A stretch of 64,000 nucleotides of DNA from Lachnospiraceae bacterium. GTDB taxonomy: Bacteria; Bacillota_A; Clostridia; Lachnospirales; Lachnospiraceae. Positions within the stretch are counted from its first letter, which is position 1; the number at the start of each line of letters is the position of its first letter. Made by a program: the position numbers and the translations under genes. The stretch covers positions 42,773-106,772 of the forward strand of contig SFGN01000013.1 of assembly GCA_004556565.1 (NCBI GenBank), in the 5' to 3' direction. A model generated the notes under the pieces. It was not told the DNA's origin, ran no database searches, and saw only the letters and a list, made by a program, of their open reading frames with translations. Of the stretch, positions 44,433 through 53,639 are shown piece by piece.

Positions 44433-45329
44433 ATGGGATTTGAGCGAAAACATATAGAATTAAAAAGAAAGCATAGAGGAATCCTCTGTATTATTATGGC
44501 TGCGTTTTTCTTTGCGCTTATGTCAATGTTTGTACGGCTGGCAGGTGAATTGCCGTCTGTGCAGAAAAGTTTTTTCAGAAATCTTGTTGCTCTTATATTT
44601 GCCGGAATTATCCTTAAAAAGGATGGTGTAAAATTTTCGGGCAAAAAAGAAAATATAAAGTTTCTTTTTCTGCGTTCTGTTTTTGGAACAATCGGTATTT
44701 TGGCTAATTTTTACGCTGTGGACCATCTGGTCCTGTCAGACGCATCTATGCTGAACAAAATGTCTCCTTTTTTTGCAATTATATTCAGCTTCTTTCTTCT
44801 GAAAGAAAAAGTTAAAATCCCGCAGGCTGTGTTTGTCGCAGGGGCTTTTCTCGGAAGTCTTTTGATTATTAAACCAACGGCGGGAATTCTCAGCTCACCG
44901 GCCGCACTTGTAGGGCTGCTTGGCGGGCTTGCGGCCGGGGCTGCGTATACCTATGTGCGTATCCTTGGTCTGAAAGGTGAAAAAGGCCCGTTTATCGTGT
45001 TTGTTTTTTCATCTTTTTCCTGTTTATGTGTTCTTCCCTGGCTTTTGTTTCATTGTGAGCCGATGACAGGGATGCAGGTGTTATTTTTATTACTTGCCGG
45101 GCTTTCCGCGGCGGGCGGGCAGTTCAGTGTGACAGCCGCGTACTGCTATGCTCCGGCAAGAGAAATCTCCGTATATGATTATTCACAGATTATTTTTTCG
45201 GCAATCCTGGGGTTCTTCGTTTTTGGACAGATTCCGGATGTTTACAGTATCCTTGGATACGGAATCATCTGTACGATGGCGGTGTTGATGTTCCTGTATA
45301 ATAACCGGAAAAGTGCTGTGAAAAAGTAA
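44433..45329 (+). CDS. EamA/DMT family transporter
   Basis: This 298-residue membrane protein has about ten hydrophobic segments in two homologous EamA halves (first ALMSMFVRLAGELP, second beginning near LLAGLSAAGGQFSVTAAY). Such proteins export or import amino acids, nucleosides or other metabolites; the substrate cannot be told. The ATG at 44433 has GAGGTGG 5 bases upstream and is preferred to an in-frame GTG at 44415. It lies 213 bases after the giant glycosidase; that gap has no convincing terminator or promoter. Confidence 0.9.
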   Translation: MGFERKHIELKRKHRGILCIIMAAFFFALMSMFVRLAGELPSVQKSFFRNLVALIFAGIILKKDGVKFSGKKENIKFLFLRSVFGTIGILANFYAVDHLVLSDASMLNKMSPFFAIIFSFFLLKEKVKIPQAVFVAGAFLGSLLIIKPTAGILSSPAALVGLLGGLAAGAAYTYVRILGLKGEKGPFIVFVFSSFSCLCVLPWLLFHCEPMTGMQVLFLLLAGLSAAGGQFSVTAAYCYAPAREISVYDYSQIIFSAILGFFVFGQIPDVYSILGYGIICTMAVLMFLYNNRKSAVKK

Positions 45330-45350
45330 GATTTTTTTGAAAATTCAAGG

Positions 45351-45379
45351 TGTACTGAAAAAGAATCTTACGATATAAT
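45351..45379 (+). promoter_or_regulatory. Candidate promoter of the SseB-like gene
   Basis: A perfect TATAAT (45374-45379) has only a weak -35, TGTACT (45351-45356), at 17 bases. It overlaps the right arm of an imperfect hairpin (GTAAGATT/AATCTTAC) that follows the EamA stop. Confidence 0.4.
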
Positions 45380-45394
45380 AAGAATATTCAGGCA

Positions 45395-45505
45395 GAGAAA
45401 TGTTGATGAATCTGACAGGACAATCGTATTGCGGCGATGAGCCGAAGGGGCGATACCCAGTATGATTCACCCTAAATAACACTATGTTTCGCTGGTCTGT
45501 TTTCC
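45395..45505 (+). ncRNA. Structured leader of unknown class before the SseB-like gene
   Basis: A multi-stem fold can be drawn: GTATTGC with GCGATAC enclosing GGC-GATGA-GCC and an unpaired GAAGGG, then CCAG with CTGG across an AT-rich loop. I compared it from memory with glycine, lysine, manganese, c-di-GMP, fluoride, ZTP, THF and guanidine riboswitch cores and found no match. It may be a novel leader or only a chance fold. Confidence 0.35.
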
Positions 45506-45510
45506 CGATA

Positions 45511-45566
45511 GCACAGTTGTAAAAGCCTCAGCGTAGCCCGCTACGCCTGCGTTTTTACAACTGCAC
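45511..45566. repeat. Nested palindrome (element D)
   Basis: Outer arms CAGTTGTAAAA and TTTTACAACTG enclose an inner hairpin GCGTAGC-CC-GCTACGC. It ends about 25 bases before the SseB-like ATG. With its T5 run in the right arm it could act as a terminator for the leader above. Confidence 0.6.
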
Positions 45567-45588
45567 ATGGTAAAGAAAGGAAAGAAAA

Positions 45589-46344
45589 ATGATTACAGAA
45601 AAGAAAAAAACAGCAATGTCTATGCTAAGAAACTCTGAGAAAATATATGGACTTATGTCTCCGTGCACACAGATGCCTTATGTGGCCTGTGATCCGGAAA
45701 CTTATGATGACCAGGTCTTTTTGTTTGAAAAGGAAGAGGATGCACGCAAAGAAGCACAGTGTCTGGCAAATAAAAAGATACCGGTGCGTCTGGCAATGAT
45801 TGATAAAAACAGCCGTCTTCCGTTTTTTGTAAATCTTTATCCGATAGGGGTAAATTGCCTTATTGTCGGTAAAGGGACGGATTCCGAGGTTTCTTTACAG
45901 ATAGAAGAATTGATTACAAGAAAGATACCGGAAAAAATTCCGGAAGGAAAACAGATGGTAGAAAATCCGGAACTGCATCTGACTGCACTGTATATTGCCC
46001 AGGAGATGCGCAGACAGCCGGAGCAGGAGATAAACGACGATATTAAAGATATGCAGGAAGAGCTGATGGCGCATTTCAAGAAGGGAAAATATATTATTCC
46101 TGTCAAGGGTCGGGAGAAAAAAGAAATGCCGATTTTAAAACAGAAAGACGGGAAAATATTTCACCCGGTTTTCACTGATATTCAGGAGTTTGTTAAGTTT
46201 GTAAGCCTTCACCGGGAAGAGAAGTTTGAAACACTCGTTGTGGAAGCAGAAAAGCTTCCGGAGCTTCTGATAAAAGAAGCTGCCGGAGTGGCGGTGAATC
46301 CGATGGGGGTAAATCTTCAGCTTCAGTTAGCAAGGAGAAAATAG
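45589..46344 (+). CDS. SseB-like N-terminal domain protein
   Basis: This 251-residue soluble protein looks like the SseB-type proteins of Firmicutes: FLFEKEEDARKEA near the N-terminus, a central acidic stretch, a repeated domain (IIPVKGREKKEMP onwards) and the closing VAVNPMGVNLQLQL, where relatives have a VINPFGVN-type ending. No signal or membrane segment is seen. The function is unknown. AAAGGAAAG lies 6 bases before the ATG. The interrupted response regulator follows after 37 bases and could share the transcript. Confidence 0.7.
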   Translation: MITEKKKTAMSMLRNSEKIYGLMSPCTQMPYVACDPETYDDQVFLFEKEEDARKEAQCLANKKIPVRLAMIDKNSRLPFFVNLYPIGVNCLIVGKGTDSEVSLQIEELITRKIPEKIPEGKQMVENPELHLTALYIAQEMRRQPEQEINDDIKDMQEELMAHFKKGKYIIPVKGREKKEMPILKQKDGKIFHPVFTDIQEFVKFVSLHREEKFETLVVEAEKLPELLIKEAAGVAVNPMGVNLQLQLARRK

Positions 46345-46381
46345 AGTGACGGCTGTCAGAGAGGACAACCAGGGGATAACA

Positions 46382-47982
46382 ATGTATTATACAATAGTAG
46401 TTGCAGATGATGAAGAAGAAATCCGCCGTTCTTTGATAAGAAAGGTTGACTGGGATGAGGCTGGTTTCAGGGTAGTAGGGGAAGCTGAAAATGGAATCGA
46501 GGCACTGGAACTTGTAGAAAAGCTGGAACCTGACCTGCTCCTTACGGATTTGAAAATGCCGTTTGTTTCCGGAATTGAACTGGCAAGGCAGGTGAGGGAA
46601 ATAAGGCCTACCATGCAGATCGTTTTCTTAAGCGGGTACGATGATTTTACATATGCCCAACAGGCAATCCAATATAATATCATAAGCTATATGCTAAAAC
46701 CGATATCAGCAAAAGAAGTAACGGAAGAACTGAAAAAATTCATCAAAAAATGGAAAAGAAGTTTCAGGAGTTTGCGGCACATGACCTGATGCTGGAAAAG
46801 ATGGAAAAATCAGAATTCCTGATGCCGCTTCTTTTAGATGATTATGCCAGACACGGTACAAATCCGGAGGAACATGCACGCCTGCTCCGGGAAGCAGAAG
46901 CCTGCGGACTGGTTGAGACCAAACAGCCTTCATTGTTGAAATACGTGGTGATCGTGACAAGGTTTCTGGATGAGGAAGGAAAAAACTGTACACCAAGGGC
47001 GAGCATGCATGCGGTGGATACGATTTTGCAGAAATACATGAAGCATGCAAGTATTTACCTGGAAGGGAAAGTCGTGTCCCTTCTAATGGCGACAGATTCC
47101 GGATTTGAAAAATATCTTCATATCCTTGCTGATGACATCTCACAGAGTGTGGAACGAATCCTGGGACTTGGCTGTTCCATCGGTATCAGCCGTATCACGC
47201 CTTATCTGACAGGGATCCATGAGTGTTATCAGGAGGCTATGAATGCAATCGGATATGCACAGGGCAATGAGAAGAATACCGTTCATTATATTTCCGATGA
47301 AGAACCGGAGGGGAATCTGGATCATGAAATGATCCAGGAAATTCTGGGGAAGATAGAGAATTTGCTGCGAAGCGGAACAGAACAGGAATTGAAATCATAC
47401 ATGGAGCGTCTGTCAAATCAATTTATCGAAGACCGGATTTCCCGGAATACACTTAGCTTTATACTGCTTCAGATTTTCTCAACAGTGTACAGGACTGTAT
47501 TTGCGGTGGCAGGAAGTGGCGCACTGTTAAAACTGCAGGAAAAAGCACCGGTTCATAATGTCCCGGGCAGAGGCAGTTCAGTCCGGGAGTACATAGATAT
47601 CTGTTTATATGCCAGACAGATTATCTCAGAACAGAGAAAACGAAGCGGTGAGATACTTTGCGATCAGGCAATCCGCATGATACAGGAGCATTTTATGGAT
47701 CAGGATCTGTCACTTGTGTCAGTGAGCAATGCGATTTCTGTCAGTCCAAATTATCTGAGTGCCATCCTGAAAAAGGAAACCGGAAGGACTTTTAAAGATA
47801 TCCTGACCGAAGCAAGAATTGAAGAAGCAAAGAAACTGGTGATGTACAGCAGTCTTAAGATTCGGGAGATTGCGGTCAAATGCGGATACAATGACCAGCA
47901 TTATTTCAGTTATTGTTTTAAGAAATATACGGGCACCTCTCCGAACGGGTGCAGGAGAGCTTATGGACAAGAAAAGGAATAA
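46382..47982 (+). pseudogene. YesN-type AraC response regulator, split by a one-base frameshift
   Basis: Codons 1-118 encode a complete receiver domain (VVADDEEEIRR, phospho-acceptor Asp in LLTDLKMP, FLSGYDDF, MLKPIS). The frame is then lost in an A6 run (46733-46738). One extra A there would give LKKIHQKMEKKF and continue the downstream frame, which runs unbroken to 47982; the repaired protein would be 533 residues, normal for the YesN class. The second part has a helical linker and a C-terminal AraC helix-turn-helix pair (LVSVSNAISVSPNYLSAIL and EIAVKCGYNDQHYFSYCFKKY). A new ATG at 46750 could start the second part without the receiver. The lesion may be real, slippage-corrected or a sequence error. 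Confidence 0.85.
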
Positions 47983-49807
47983 CAGAAAAAGAGAAGAAAG
48001 TAAACTGCAGCATAAGAAATGGTTCTCCGTATCTTCAATGTTTACAATCAGTATTACGCTTATTGTTCTGGCGGTGTCTCTGTTATGTATGTTATTCTTT
48101 CTGTATCTGTACAGAGAGACGATGGAAGAAAATGCAGTGACAAACAGCGAGCAGGCTGTGTAGCAGGTCCAGAATACCGTATCAGATTACATTGAAGATA
48201 CCAGTCTGATCATGAAGAAAATTCAGGACGTCACCGTACAGGGCAGCCGGCAGATGGACGAATACCTCACAAAATTGATGGAAATTCGAAGCGATGTGGT
48301 GGCAGTGACTTCCTATGACCAGAACGGAAACCTGTTAAGCTGTTGGTCAAACGGTCAGAGGTTAAAAGATTATTATCTGGATAATCTTTCTTATATGGAA
48401 GATATCAGAGAAGATGACGGTCAGGAGCCGGCATTTTCTATCAGTCTCCCGCATGTAGAATCTTTATTTGTGGATTATTACCCGTGGGTCGTAACAGTAT
48501 CTCAGCTTATGGAGAATGCAGAAGGCCAGACCGTCCAGGTGGCGATAGATATCCGGTTTAATAAAATATCTGAGTATGTGGACGGAATCGGAATCGGGCA
48601 GCATGGGTATTGTTATATTGTCAACGAACATTCGGACATTGTGTATCATCCTCAGCAGCAGTTGATCTATTCCGGGTTAAAGACCGAAGAAAATGAAAGC
48701 AGCAAGGAAGGGACGTATATGAAATCAGATGTTTTATATACCGTACAGTCCCTCAGCAACTGCGACTGGAAAATCGTCGGTGTAAGTCATGTGGATGAAA
48801 TCATTACCAATAAGACAGAGTGGATGTCAAGCCTGATGATAGGACTGCTTGTAATCGTACTCGTTATCACACTGCTGCTGGGACAGATTTTGTCCGGGAT
48901 TTTTTCACGTCCCATCCAGCAGCTGGCGGAGGCTATGCGTGAATTCGAAGACAATACCGGCAATTTCTCATTTCAGCCTATTGTGGGAATCAGTGAAATC
49001 AAATCTCTCACAGATTCCTTTGATCATATGGTGGGAAGAATCCAGGAACTGATGGAGCAGGTAAGGCAGGAGGAAATAAGCCTGAGAAAAACAGAGCTGA
49101 AGGCATTGCAGGCACAGATCAATCCGCATTTCCTGTACAATACGCTGGATGCAATCGCATGGCTTTGTGAAGAAGGGCGGAATAAAGATGCGGTGGAAAT
49201 GGTCAATGCACTTGCAAGGCTGTTCCGCATCAGTATCAGTAAAGGGCACGAACTGATTCCAATCGAAAAAGAAATGCAGCATGCACAGAGTTATCTCCAG
49301 ATCCAGAAATTCAGATATAAAAATCAGTTTACCTATCATTTCGATGTGGATGAGGAATGTCTTGGTTATTACTGCAACAAGATTACCCTTCAGCCGATTA
49401 TTGAAAATGCGATTTATCACGGTCTGGACCGAATGGTGGATGAAGGGTATATTGAAATCGGGATTCATCAAAAAGAAAATGAGATTATTTTTACAGTCAG
49501 CGACAATGGTGTCGGTATGACGAAGGAGCAGTGTGATGAAATCCTGCATAAGGAGAAAGGGGAACGCTCCGGCGTGAGTATGAAAAATGTAGGTATCGGC
49601 ATAAAAAATGTCAGCGACAGGATTCAGATCTATTTCGGCAGTGAGTATGGAATCAGTATTGAGAGTGAATTGGATGAGGGAACCTGTGTGACAATCAGGA
49701 TGCCAAAGGTGACGGAGAACGGTTATGAAGAGAGAAAGACGAAAAAGGGTGAGAATTGCAGCGGCAGTATTGACGGCGGCAATTATGTTGTCGGGGTGTT
49801 CATATAA
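47963..49807 (+). pseudogene. YesM/LytS-type sensor histidine kinase, interrupted by an in-frame TAG
   Basis: The ATG at 47963 overlaps the regulator's end by 20 bases. The first 66 codons contain a basic tail and membrane segment 1 (ending FFLYLY). Codon 67 is TAG (48161-48163), where CAG (Gln) would fit the EQAV-QVQN context by a single C-to-T change. The frame is then open for 547 more codons: an outer Cache-like sensor (about 85-275), membrane segment 2 (LLVIVLVITLLLG), HAMP, the His_kinase domain with QINPHFLYNTLD (His389), and an ATPase domain with ENAIYHGL and DNGVGM. The ATG at 48212 would lack membrane segment 1. The last 83 bases overlap the next gene. Confidence 0.85.
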
Positions 49808-50723
49808 CAGTGAGATCAGTGGAGAAATGACTGCAAAATCAAACAAGAAGAAGGATGTGTATATAATTACCAAGTCTACTACGTCCGCTTTTTTTCAGTC
49901 AGTTTATTCCGGGGCTAACGCTGCTAGTTCGGCTTACAATATGAATCTCATTTTTGAAGGTCCGGAAAATGAGGAAGATTATGAGGCACAGAATGAAATG
50001 ATTCTGGAGGCAGCGAAAAATGGGTGCGAGGCGATCATACTCTCTGCGGCGGATTATCATGCCAGCACAGAAATCGTGAATAAAGTGGCAAAAGAGGGAA
50101 TTGATGTTATCATTATTGACAGTGATATTGACAGTGACCTGGTCAAATGCAGGATAGGCACAGATAATTATAATGCCGGGTGTATGGCAGGGGAGGCACT
50201 GCTTCAGGGCTCAGGCGGCACGTTGAATGTGGGAATCGTAAATTTTGATGAGAATACAGCAAACGGACAGGAAAGGGAGTGGGGATTCAGAGATACTATG
50301 GAAAAGAATGCCCGTGTCCTGAGTCTGGAGACCATCAATGTACGTTCAACAGTAGATGATGCGAAAGAAGGGACAAAACAACTTCTGGCGATACATCCGG
50401 AAATCAATGCTATCGTTACCTTTAACGAATGGACAAGTCTTGGGGTGGGCTATGCCATACAGGAGCTGGGACTTAAAGATGCGGTACAGGTTGTGGCATT
50501 CGACAGTAATCTCGTGTCGGTAGGAATGCAGGAAACGGGGTATGTAGATGCTCTTGTTGTGCAGAATCCTTATGCGATGGGATATCTCGGCGTGGAGACG
50601 GCATATAAGCTTTTGAATGGCTATATTCTTGACAATGAAAATATTGATACGTCAACGATGATAGTGACCAGAGAAACTATGTACACGGAAGAAAGCCAGA
50701 AAATGCTGTTTGTATTTGAATGA
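49725..50723 (+). CDS. Sugar-binding lipoprotein, probable sensor partner of the kinase
   Basis: This 332-residue lipoprotein has a lipobox LSGC (Cys near residue 25) and a type I periplasmic-binding fold of the ribose/galactose class: YSGANAASSAYN, ILSAADYHASTEIVNKV, IIIDSDID, CRIGTDNYNAGCMAGEALL and AIVTFNEWTSLGVG. It overlaps the kinase gene by 83 bases, an unusually long overlap. Genes of this kind next to a LytS/YesN pair serve as external sugar sensors (XylFII with LytS/YesN in Clostridium beijerinckii is a precedent from memory). The real transport binding protein here is the separate mglB. GGAGAAC lies just upstream of the ATG. Confidence 0.82.
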   Translation: MKRERRKRVRIAAAVLTAAIMLSGCSYNSEISGEMTAKSNKKKDVYIITKSTTSAFFQSVYSGANAASSAYNMNLIFEGPENEEDYEAQNEMILEAAKNGCEAIILSAADYHASTEIVNKVAKEGIDVIIIDSDIDSDLVKCRIGTDNYNAGCMAGEALLQGSGGTLNVGIVNFDENTANGQEREWGFRDTMEKNARVLSLETINVRSTVDDAKEGTKQLLAIHPEINAIVTFNEWTSLGVGYAIQELGLKDAVQVVAFDSNLVSVGMQETGYVDALVVQNPYAMGYLGVETAYKLLNGYILDNENIDTSTMIVTRETMYTEESQKMLFVFE

Positions 50724-50733
50724 TACGAAAAAG

Positions 50734-50819
50734 TGTAAAAAACACACAATGTAAAAAAACATACAACGTTTTTTTGAAAAATCGTAAAAAAACATACATT
50801 TATCATAAAAAAATGTATG
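50734..50819 (+). promoter_or_regulatory. Direct repeats upstream of mglB, probable regulator-binding sites
   Basis: GTAAAAAACACACA (50734) and GTAAAAAAACATACA (50751 and again at 50784) form three direct repeats, start to start 17 and 33 bases apart. An inverted repeat CATACATTT/AAATGTATG (50793-50819) overlaps the third. AraC-type regulators bind such repeats upstream of weak promoters. The likely -10 is TACAAT (50852-50857) with no good -35, as expected for an activated promoter. Confidence 0.5.
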
Positions 50820-50882
50820 GAAAAACCAGAAGAATTGTGGTAAATTTATATTACAATAAATACTCAAGGGAGGAACAAAAAA

Positions 50883-52019
50883 ATGAAGAAAAAATTATTA
50901 GCAGTTTTATTGTGCGCAGGCATGGCAGTTTCTATGCTTGCAGGTTGCGGCAGCAGTGATACGAATACAGATGAGCCGGCTGATTCAGGCAGTGAAGAAG
51001 TGGCATCAGATCTGAATGTTGGTGTATTCTATTACACATTCAGCGATACATATATCGCATCTGTTCGTACAGCTCTTGACGCTAAGCTTGATGATATGGG
51101 CATCACATATCAGGATTACGATGGAAACAACAGCCAGACAACACAAAACGAGCAGATCGACACAGCTCTTCAGACAGGCGCTAATCTTCTTATCGTTAAC
51201 ATCGTAACCTCCGGTTCTGTAGACGCTTCTCAGCAGATCGTTGACAAAGCAAGCGCAGCAGGTGTACCGGTAATCTTCTTCAACCGTGCAGTAGAAGGTG
51301 ATGAGGAAGAAGGACAGGTACTTGGAAGCTATGACAAATGTGCATTCGTAGGAACAGACGCACCGGAAGCTGGACACCTTCAGGGTCAGATGATCGGTGA
51401 ATATGTAGTTGAAAACTTCGATACAATCGACCTTAACGGCGACGGAAAGATTTCTTACGCTATGTTCATGGGACAGCTTGGTAACGTTGAAGCTATCTAT
51501 CGTACACAGTATGGTGTAGAAGATGCTGATAAGGTTATCACAGACGCTGGAAAACCGGCTCTGGAATACTTCGACGCTTCCAACTCTGACAAATATCAGG
51601 TTGACCAGGACGGAGCTTGGAGCTCAAAGGCTGCAGCTGACTACATGACAACAAACCTTTCTCAGTATAACGCAGATAACAACAACATGATCGAGCTTAT
51701 CATCTGCAACAATGATGGTATGGCTGAAGGTGCTATCTCTGCTCTGAACGACAAAGGTTACAACACAGGCTCCGGCGACAAATATATCCCGGTATTCGGT
51801 GTTGACGCAACAGACGCTGCTAAACAGCTCATCGCTGATGGAAAAATGACAGGAACAATCAAACAGGACGCTGACGGTATGGCTGACTGCATCGCATTCC
51901 TGACACAGAACATCGCAGATGGAAAAGAGCTGATGGATGGAACAGGTTCTTACAATATCTCTGAAAATGTAGATAACAAGATCTTCATTCCGTACGCTGT
52001 ATACACAGGAGAGGAATAA
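50883..52019 (+). CDS. mglB: Galactose/glucose ABC transporter, substrate-binding lipoprotein
   Basis: This 378-residue binding protein is anchored by a lipobox (LAGC, Cys near residue 22) behind a Lys-rich signal. The MglB-specific features are QNEQIDTALQTGANLLIVN, VPVIFFNRAVE, and the calcium-binding loop DLNGDGKISY found in galactose/glucose-binding proteins. Substrate-site residues appear in NNDGMAEGAI and FGVDATDAA. Its codon use is strongly biased (GCT, GTT, AAC, ATC), pointing to high expression. AGGGAGGA precedes the ATG. A hairpin separates it from mglA, which would leave mglB mRNA in excess. Confidence 0.93.
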   Translation: MKKKLLAVLLCAGMAVSMLAGCGSSDTNTDEPADSGSEEVASDLNVGVFYYTFSDTYIASVRTALDAKLDDMGITYQDYDGNNSQTTQNEQIDTALQTGANLLIVNIVTSGSVDASQQIVDKASAAGVPVIFFNRAVEGDEEEGQVLGSYDKCAFVGTDAPEAGHLQGQMIGEYVVENFDTIDLNGDGKISYAMFMGQLGNVEAIYRTQYGVEDADKVITDAGKPALEYFDASNSDKYQVDQDGAWSSKAAADYMTTNLSQYNADNNNMIELIICNNDGMAEGAISALNDKGYNTGSGDKYIPVFGVDATDAAKQLIADGKMTGTIKQDADGMADCIAFLTQNIADGKELMDGTGSYNISENVDNKIFIPYAVYTGEE

Positions 52020-52048
52020 AATAAATATCCTGCAAAAAGGGAAAATAC

Positions 52049-52086
52049 AGGACGGGCCGCCAGGAGTAGCTTGGCGGTCTGTTTTC
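52049..52086 (+). terminator. Attenuating hairpin between mglB and mglA
   Basis: GGCCGCCA pairs with TGGCGGTC around a short loop, followed by TGTTTTC. It is weak enough for partial read-through, as is common after binding-protein genes. Confidence 0.6.
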
Positions 52087-52111
52087 AAGTAAGAAGACAG
52101 GAGGGTAGACG

Positions 52112-53623
52112 ATGGAACATGATGTTTTGTTACAAATGAACAATATCAGCAAAGAATTTCCAGGTGTCAAGGCATTGGACAATGTTTCTCTTACCGTAAA
52201 GAGAGGAACGGTACATGCATTGATGGGAGAGAACGGGGCCGGAAAATCGACACTGATGAAATGCCTGTTTGGTATGTATTCAAAGGACAGCGGATCAATC
52301 TTTCTGGAAGGGAAAGAAGTTAACTTTAAGAACTCCAAAGATGCCCTGGAAAATGGGGTTGCCATGGTGCATCAGGAGCTGAACCAGGCATTAAAAAGAA
52401 ACGTTATGGACAATATCTGGCTTGGACGTTACCCGAAAATCGGCGGCGTCATGGTAGATGAAAAGAAGATATATCAGGATACAAAGAAGGTATTTGAGGA
52501 ACTTGAGATTAATGTGGATCCCCGCCGCATTATGAGTACGATGCCTGTATCCCAGAGACAGATGGTTGAAATTGCAAAGGCAGTTTCCTTTAATTCAAAA
52601 GTTATCGTGTTCGATGAACCGACATCTTCTCTGACAGAGGAAGAAGTTGAACATTTGTTCAAAATCATTAATATGCTTCGCGACAAAGGTGTCGGCATCA
52701 TTTATATCTCACATAAAATGGCAGAAATCCTCAGAATTTCTGATGAGATTACAATCATGAGAGACGGCACATGGGTTGCGACACGTCCGGCTTCAGAGAT
52801 GACGATGGATGAGATTATCAGGCTCATGGTAGGACGCGAACTGAACAATCAGTTCCCGCCGAAGACGAATGTACCGGGAGAGGTTGCCCTGGAAGTGGAA
52901 GGACTTACGGCACAGTACTCTCATCTGAAAGATGTGTCCTTTACGGCACGTAAGGGTGAGATTCTCGGTATTGCAGGTTTGGACGGAAGCGGTCGTACTG
53001 AGACGCTGGAGAATATTTTTGGTGTCGCGACAAGAAAATCCGGTACAATTAAACTGGACGGTAAGCAGGTTCTGAACCGTAACGCAAGAGAATCCATTAA
53101 AAACGGTTTCGCGCTTCTGACAGAAGAGCGCCGTGCGACCGGTATTTTCGGAATCCTGAATATCCGGGAGAATACGGTTATTTCCAGTTTGAAAAAACAT
53201 AAAAAGTATAGTCTGTATTTGAGCGAATCCTCCATGAGGAAAGATACGCAGTGGTCGATTGATGCGATGCGTACAAAGACACCGACACAGGAAACAAAAA
53301 TCCGTTCTTTGTCCGGTGGTAACCAGCAGAAAGTTATTCTGGGAAGATGGCTTCTGACCGACCCGGAAGTACTGCTTTTGGATGAGCCTACACGAGGCAT
53401 TGACGTTGGTGCAAAATATGAAATCTATCAGTTGATTATTGACCTTGCAAACAGAGGTAAAGTTGTAATTGTGGTTTCTTCAGAAATGCCTGAGCTGCTT
53501 GGTATCTGTGACAGAATTCTGGTTATGTCCGGCGGACGTCTTGCTGGAGAAGTGACGGTAGAAGGCGGCGGAAAAGAAGGCGACCAGGAGAAGATCATGG
53601 CTCTTGCAGCTAAGTATGTATAA
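52112..53623 (+). CDS. mglA: Galactose/glucose ABC transporter, ATP-binding protein
   Basis: This 503-residue protein has two ABC domains. The first (about 1-240) carries Walker A GENGAGKST and Walker B VIVFDEPTSSL, with PVSQRQMVEIAKA in place of a strict LSGGQ. The second (about 250-500) has the reduced loop GLDGSGRTET, the signature LSGGNQQKV, and LLLDEPTRGIDVGAK. This pattern is typical of MglA/RbsA. It energises sugar uptake with MglB and MglC. GGAGGG lies upstream of the ATG and mglC follows after 16 bases. Confidence 0.95.
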   Translation: MEHDVLLQMNNISKEFPGVKALDNVSLTVKRGTVHALMGENGAGKSTLMKCLFGMYSKDSGSIFLEGKEVNFKNSKDALENGVAMVHQELNQALKRNVMDNIWLGRYPKIGGVMVDEKKIYQDTKKVFEELEINVDPRRIMSTMPVSQRQMVEIAKAVSFNSKVIVFDEPTSSLTEEEVEHLFKIINMLRDKGVGIIYISHKMAEILRISDEITIMRDGTWVATRPASEMTMDEIIRLMVGRELNNQFPPKTNVPGEVALEVEGLTAQYSHLKDVSFTARKGEILGIAGLDGSGRTETLENIFGVATRKSGTIKLDGKQVLNRNARESIKNGFALLTEERRATGIFGILNIRENTVISSLKKHKKYSLYLSESSMRKDTQWSIDAMRTKTPTQETKIRSLSGGNQQKVILGRWLLTDPEVLLLDEPTRGIDVGAKYEIYQLIIDLANRGKVVIVVSSEMPELLGICDRILVMSGGRLAGEVTVEGGGKEGDQEKIMALAAKYV

Positions 53624-53639
53624 AAGGAGGAGGCTCTAG

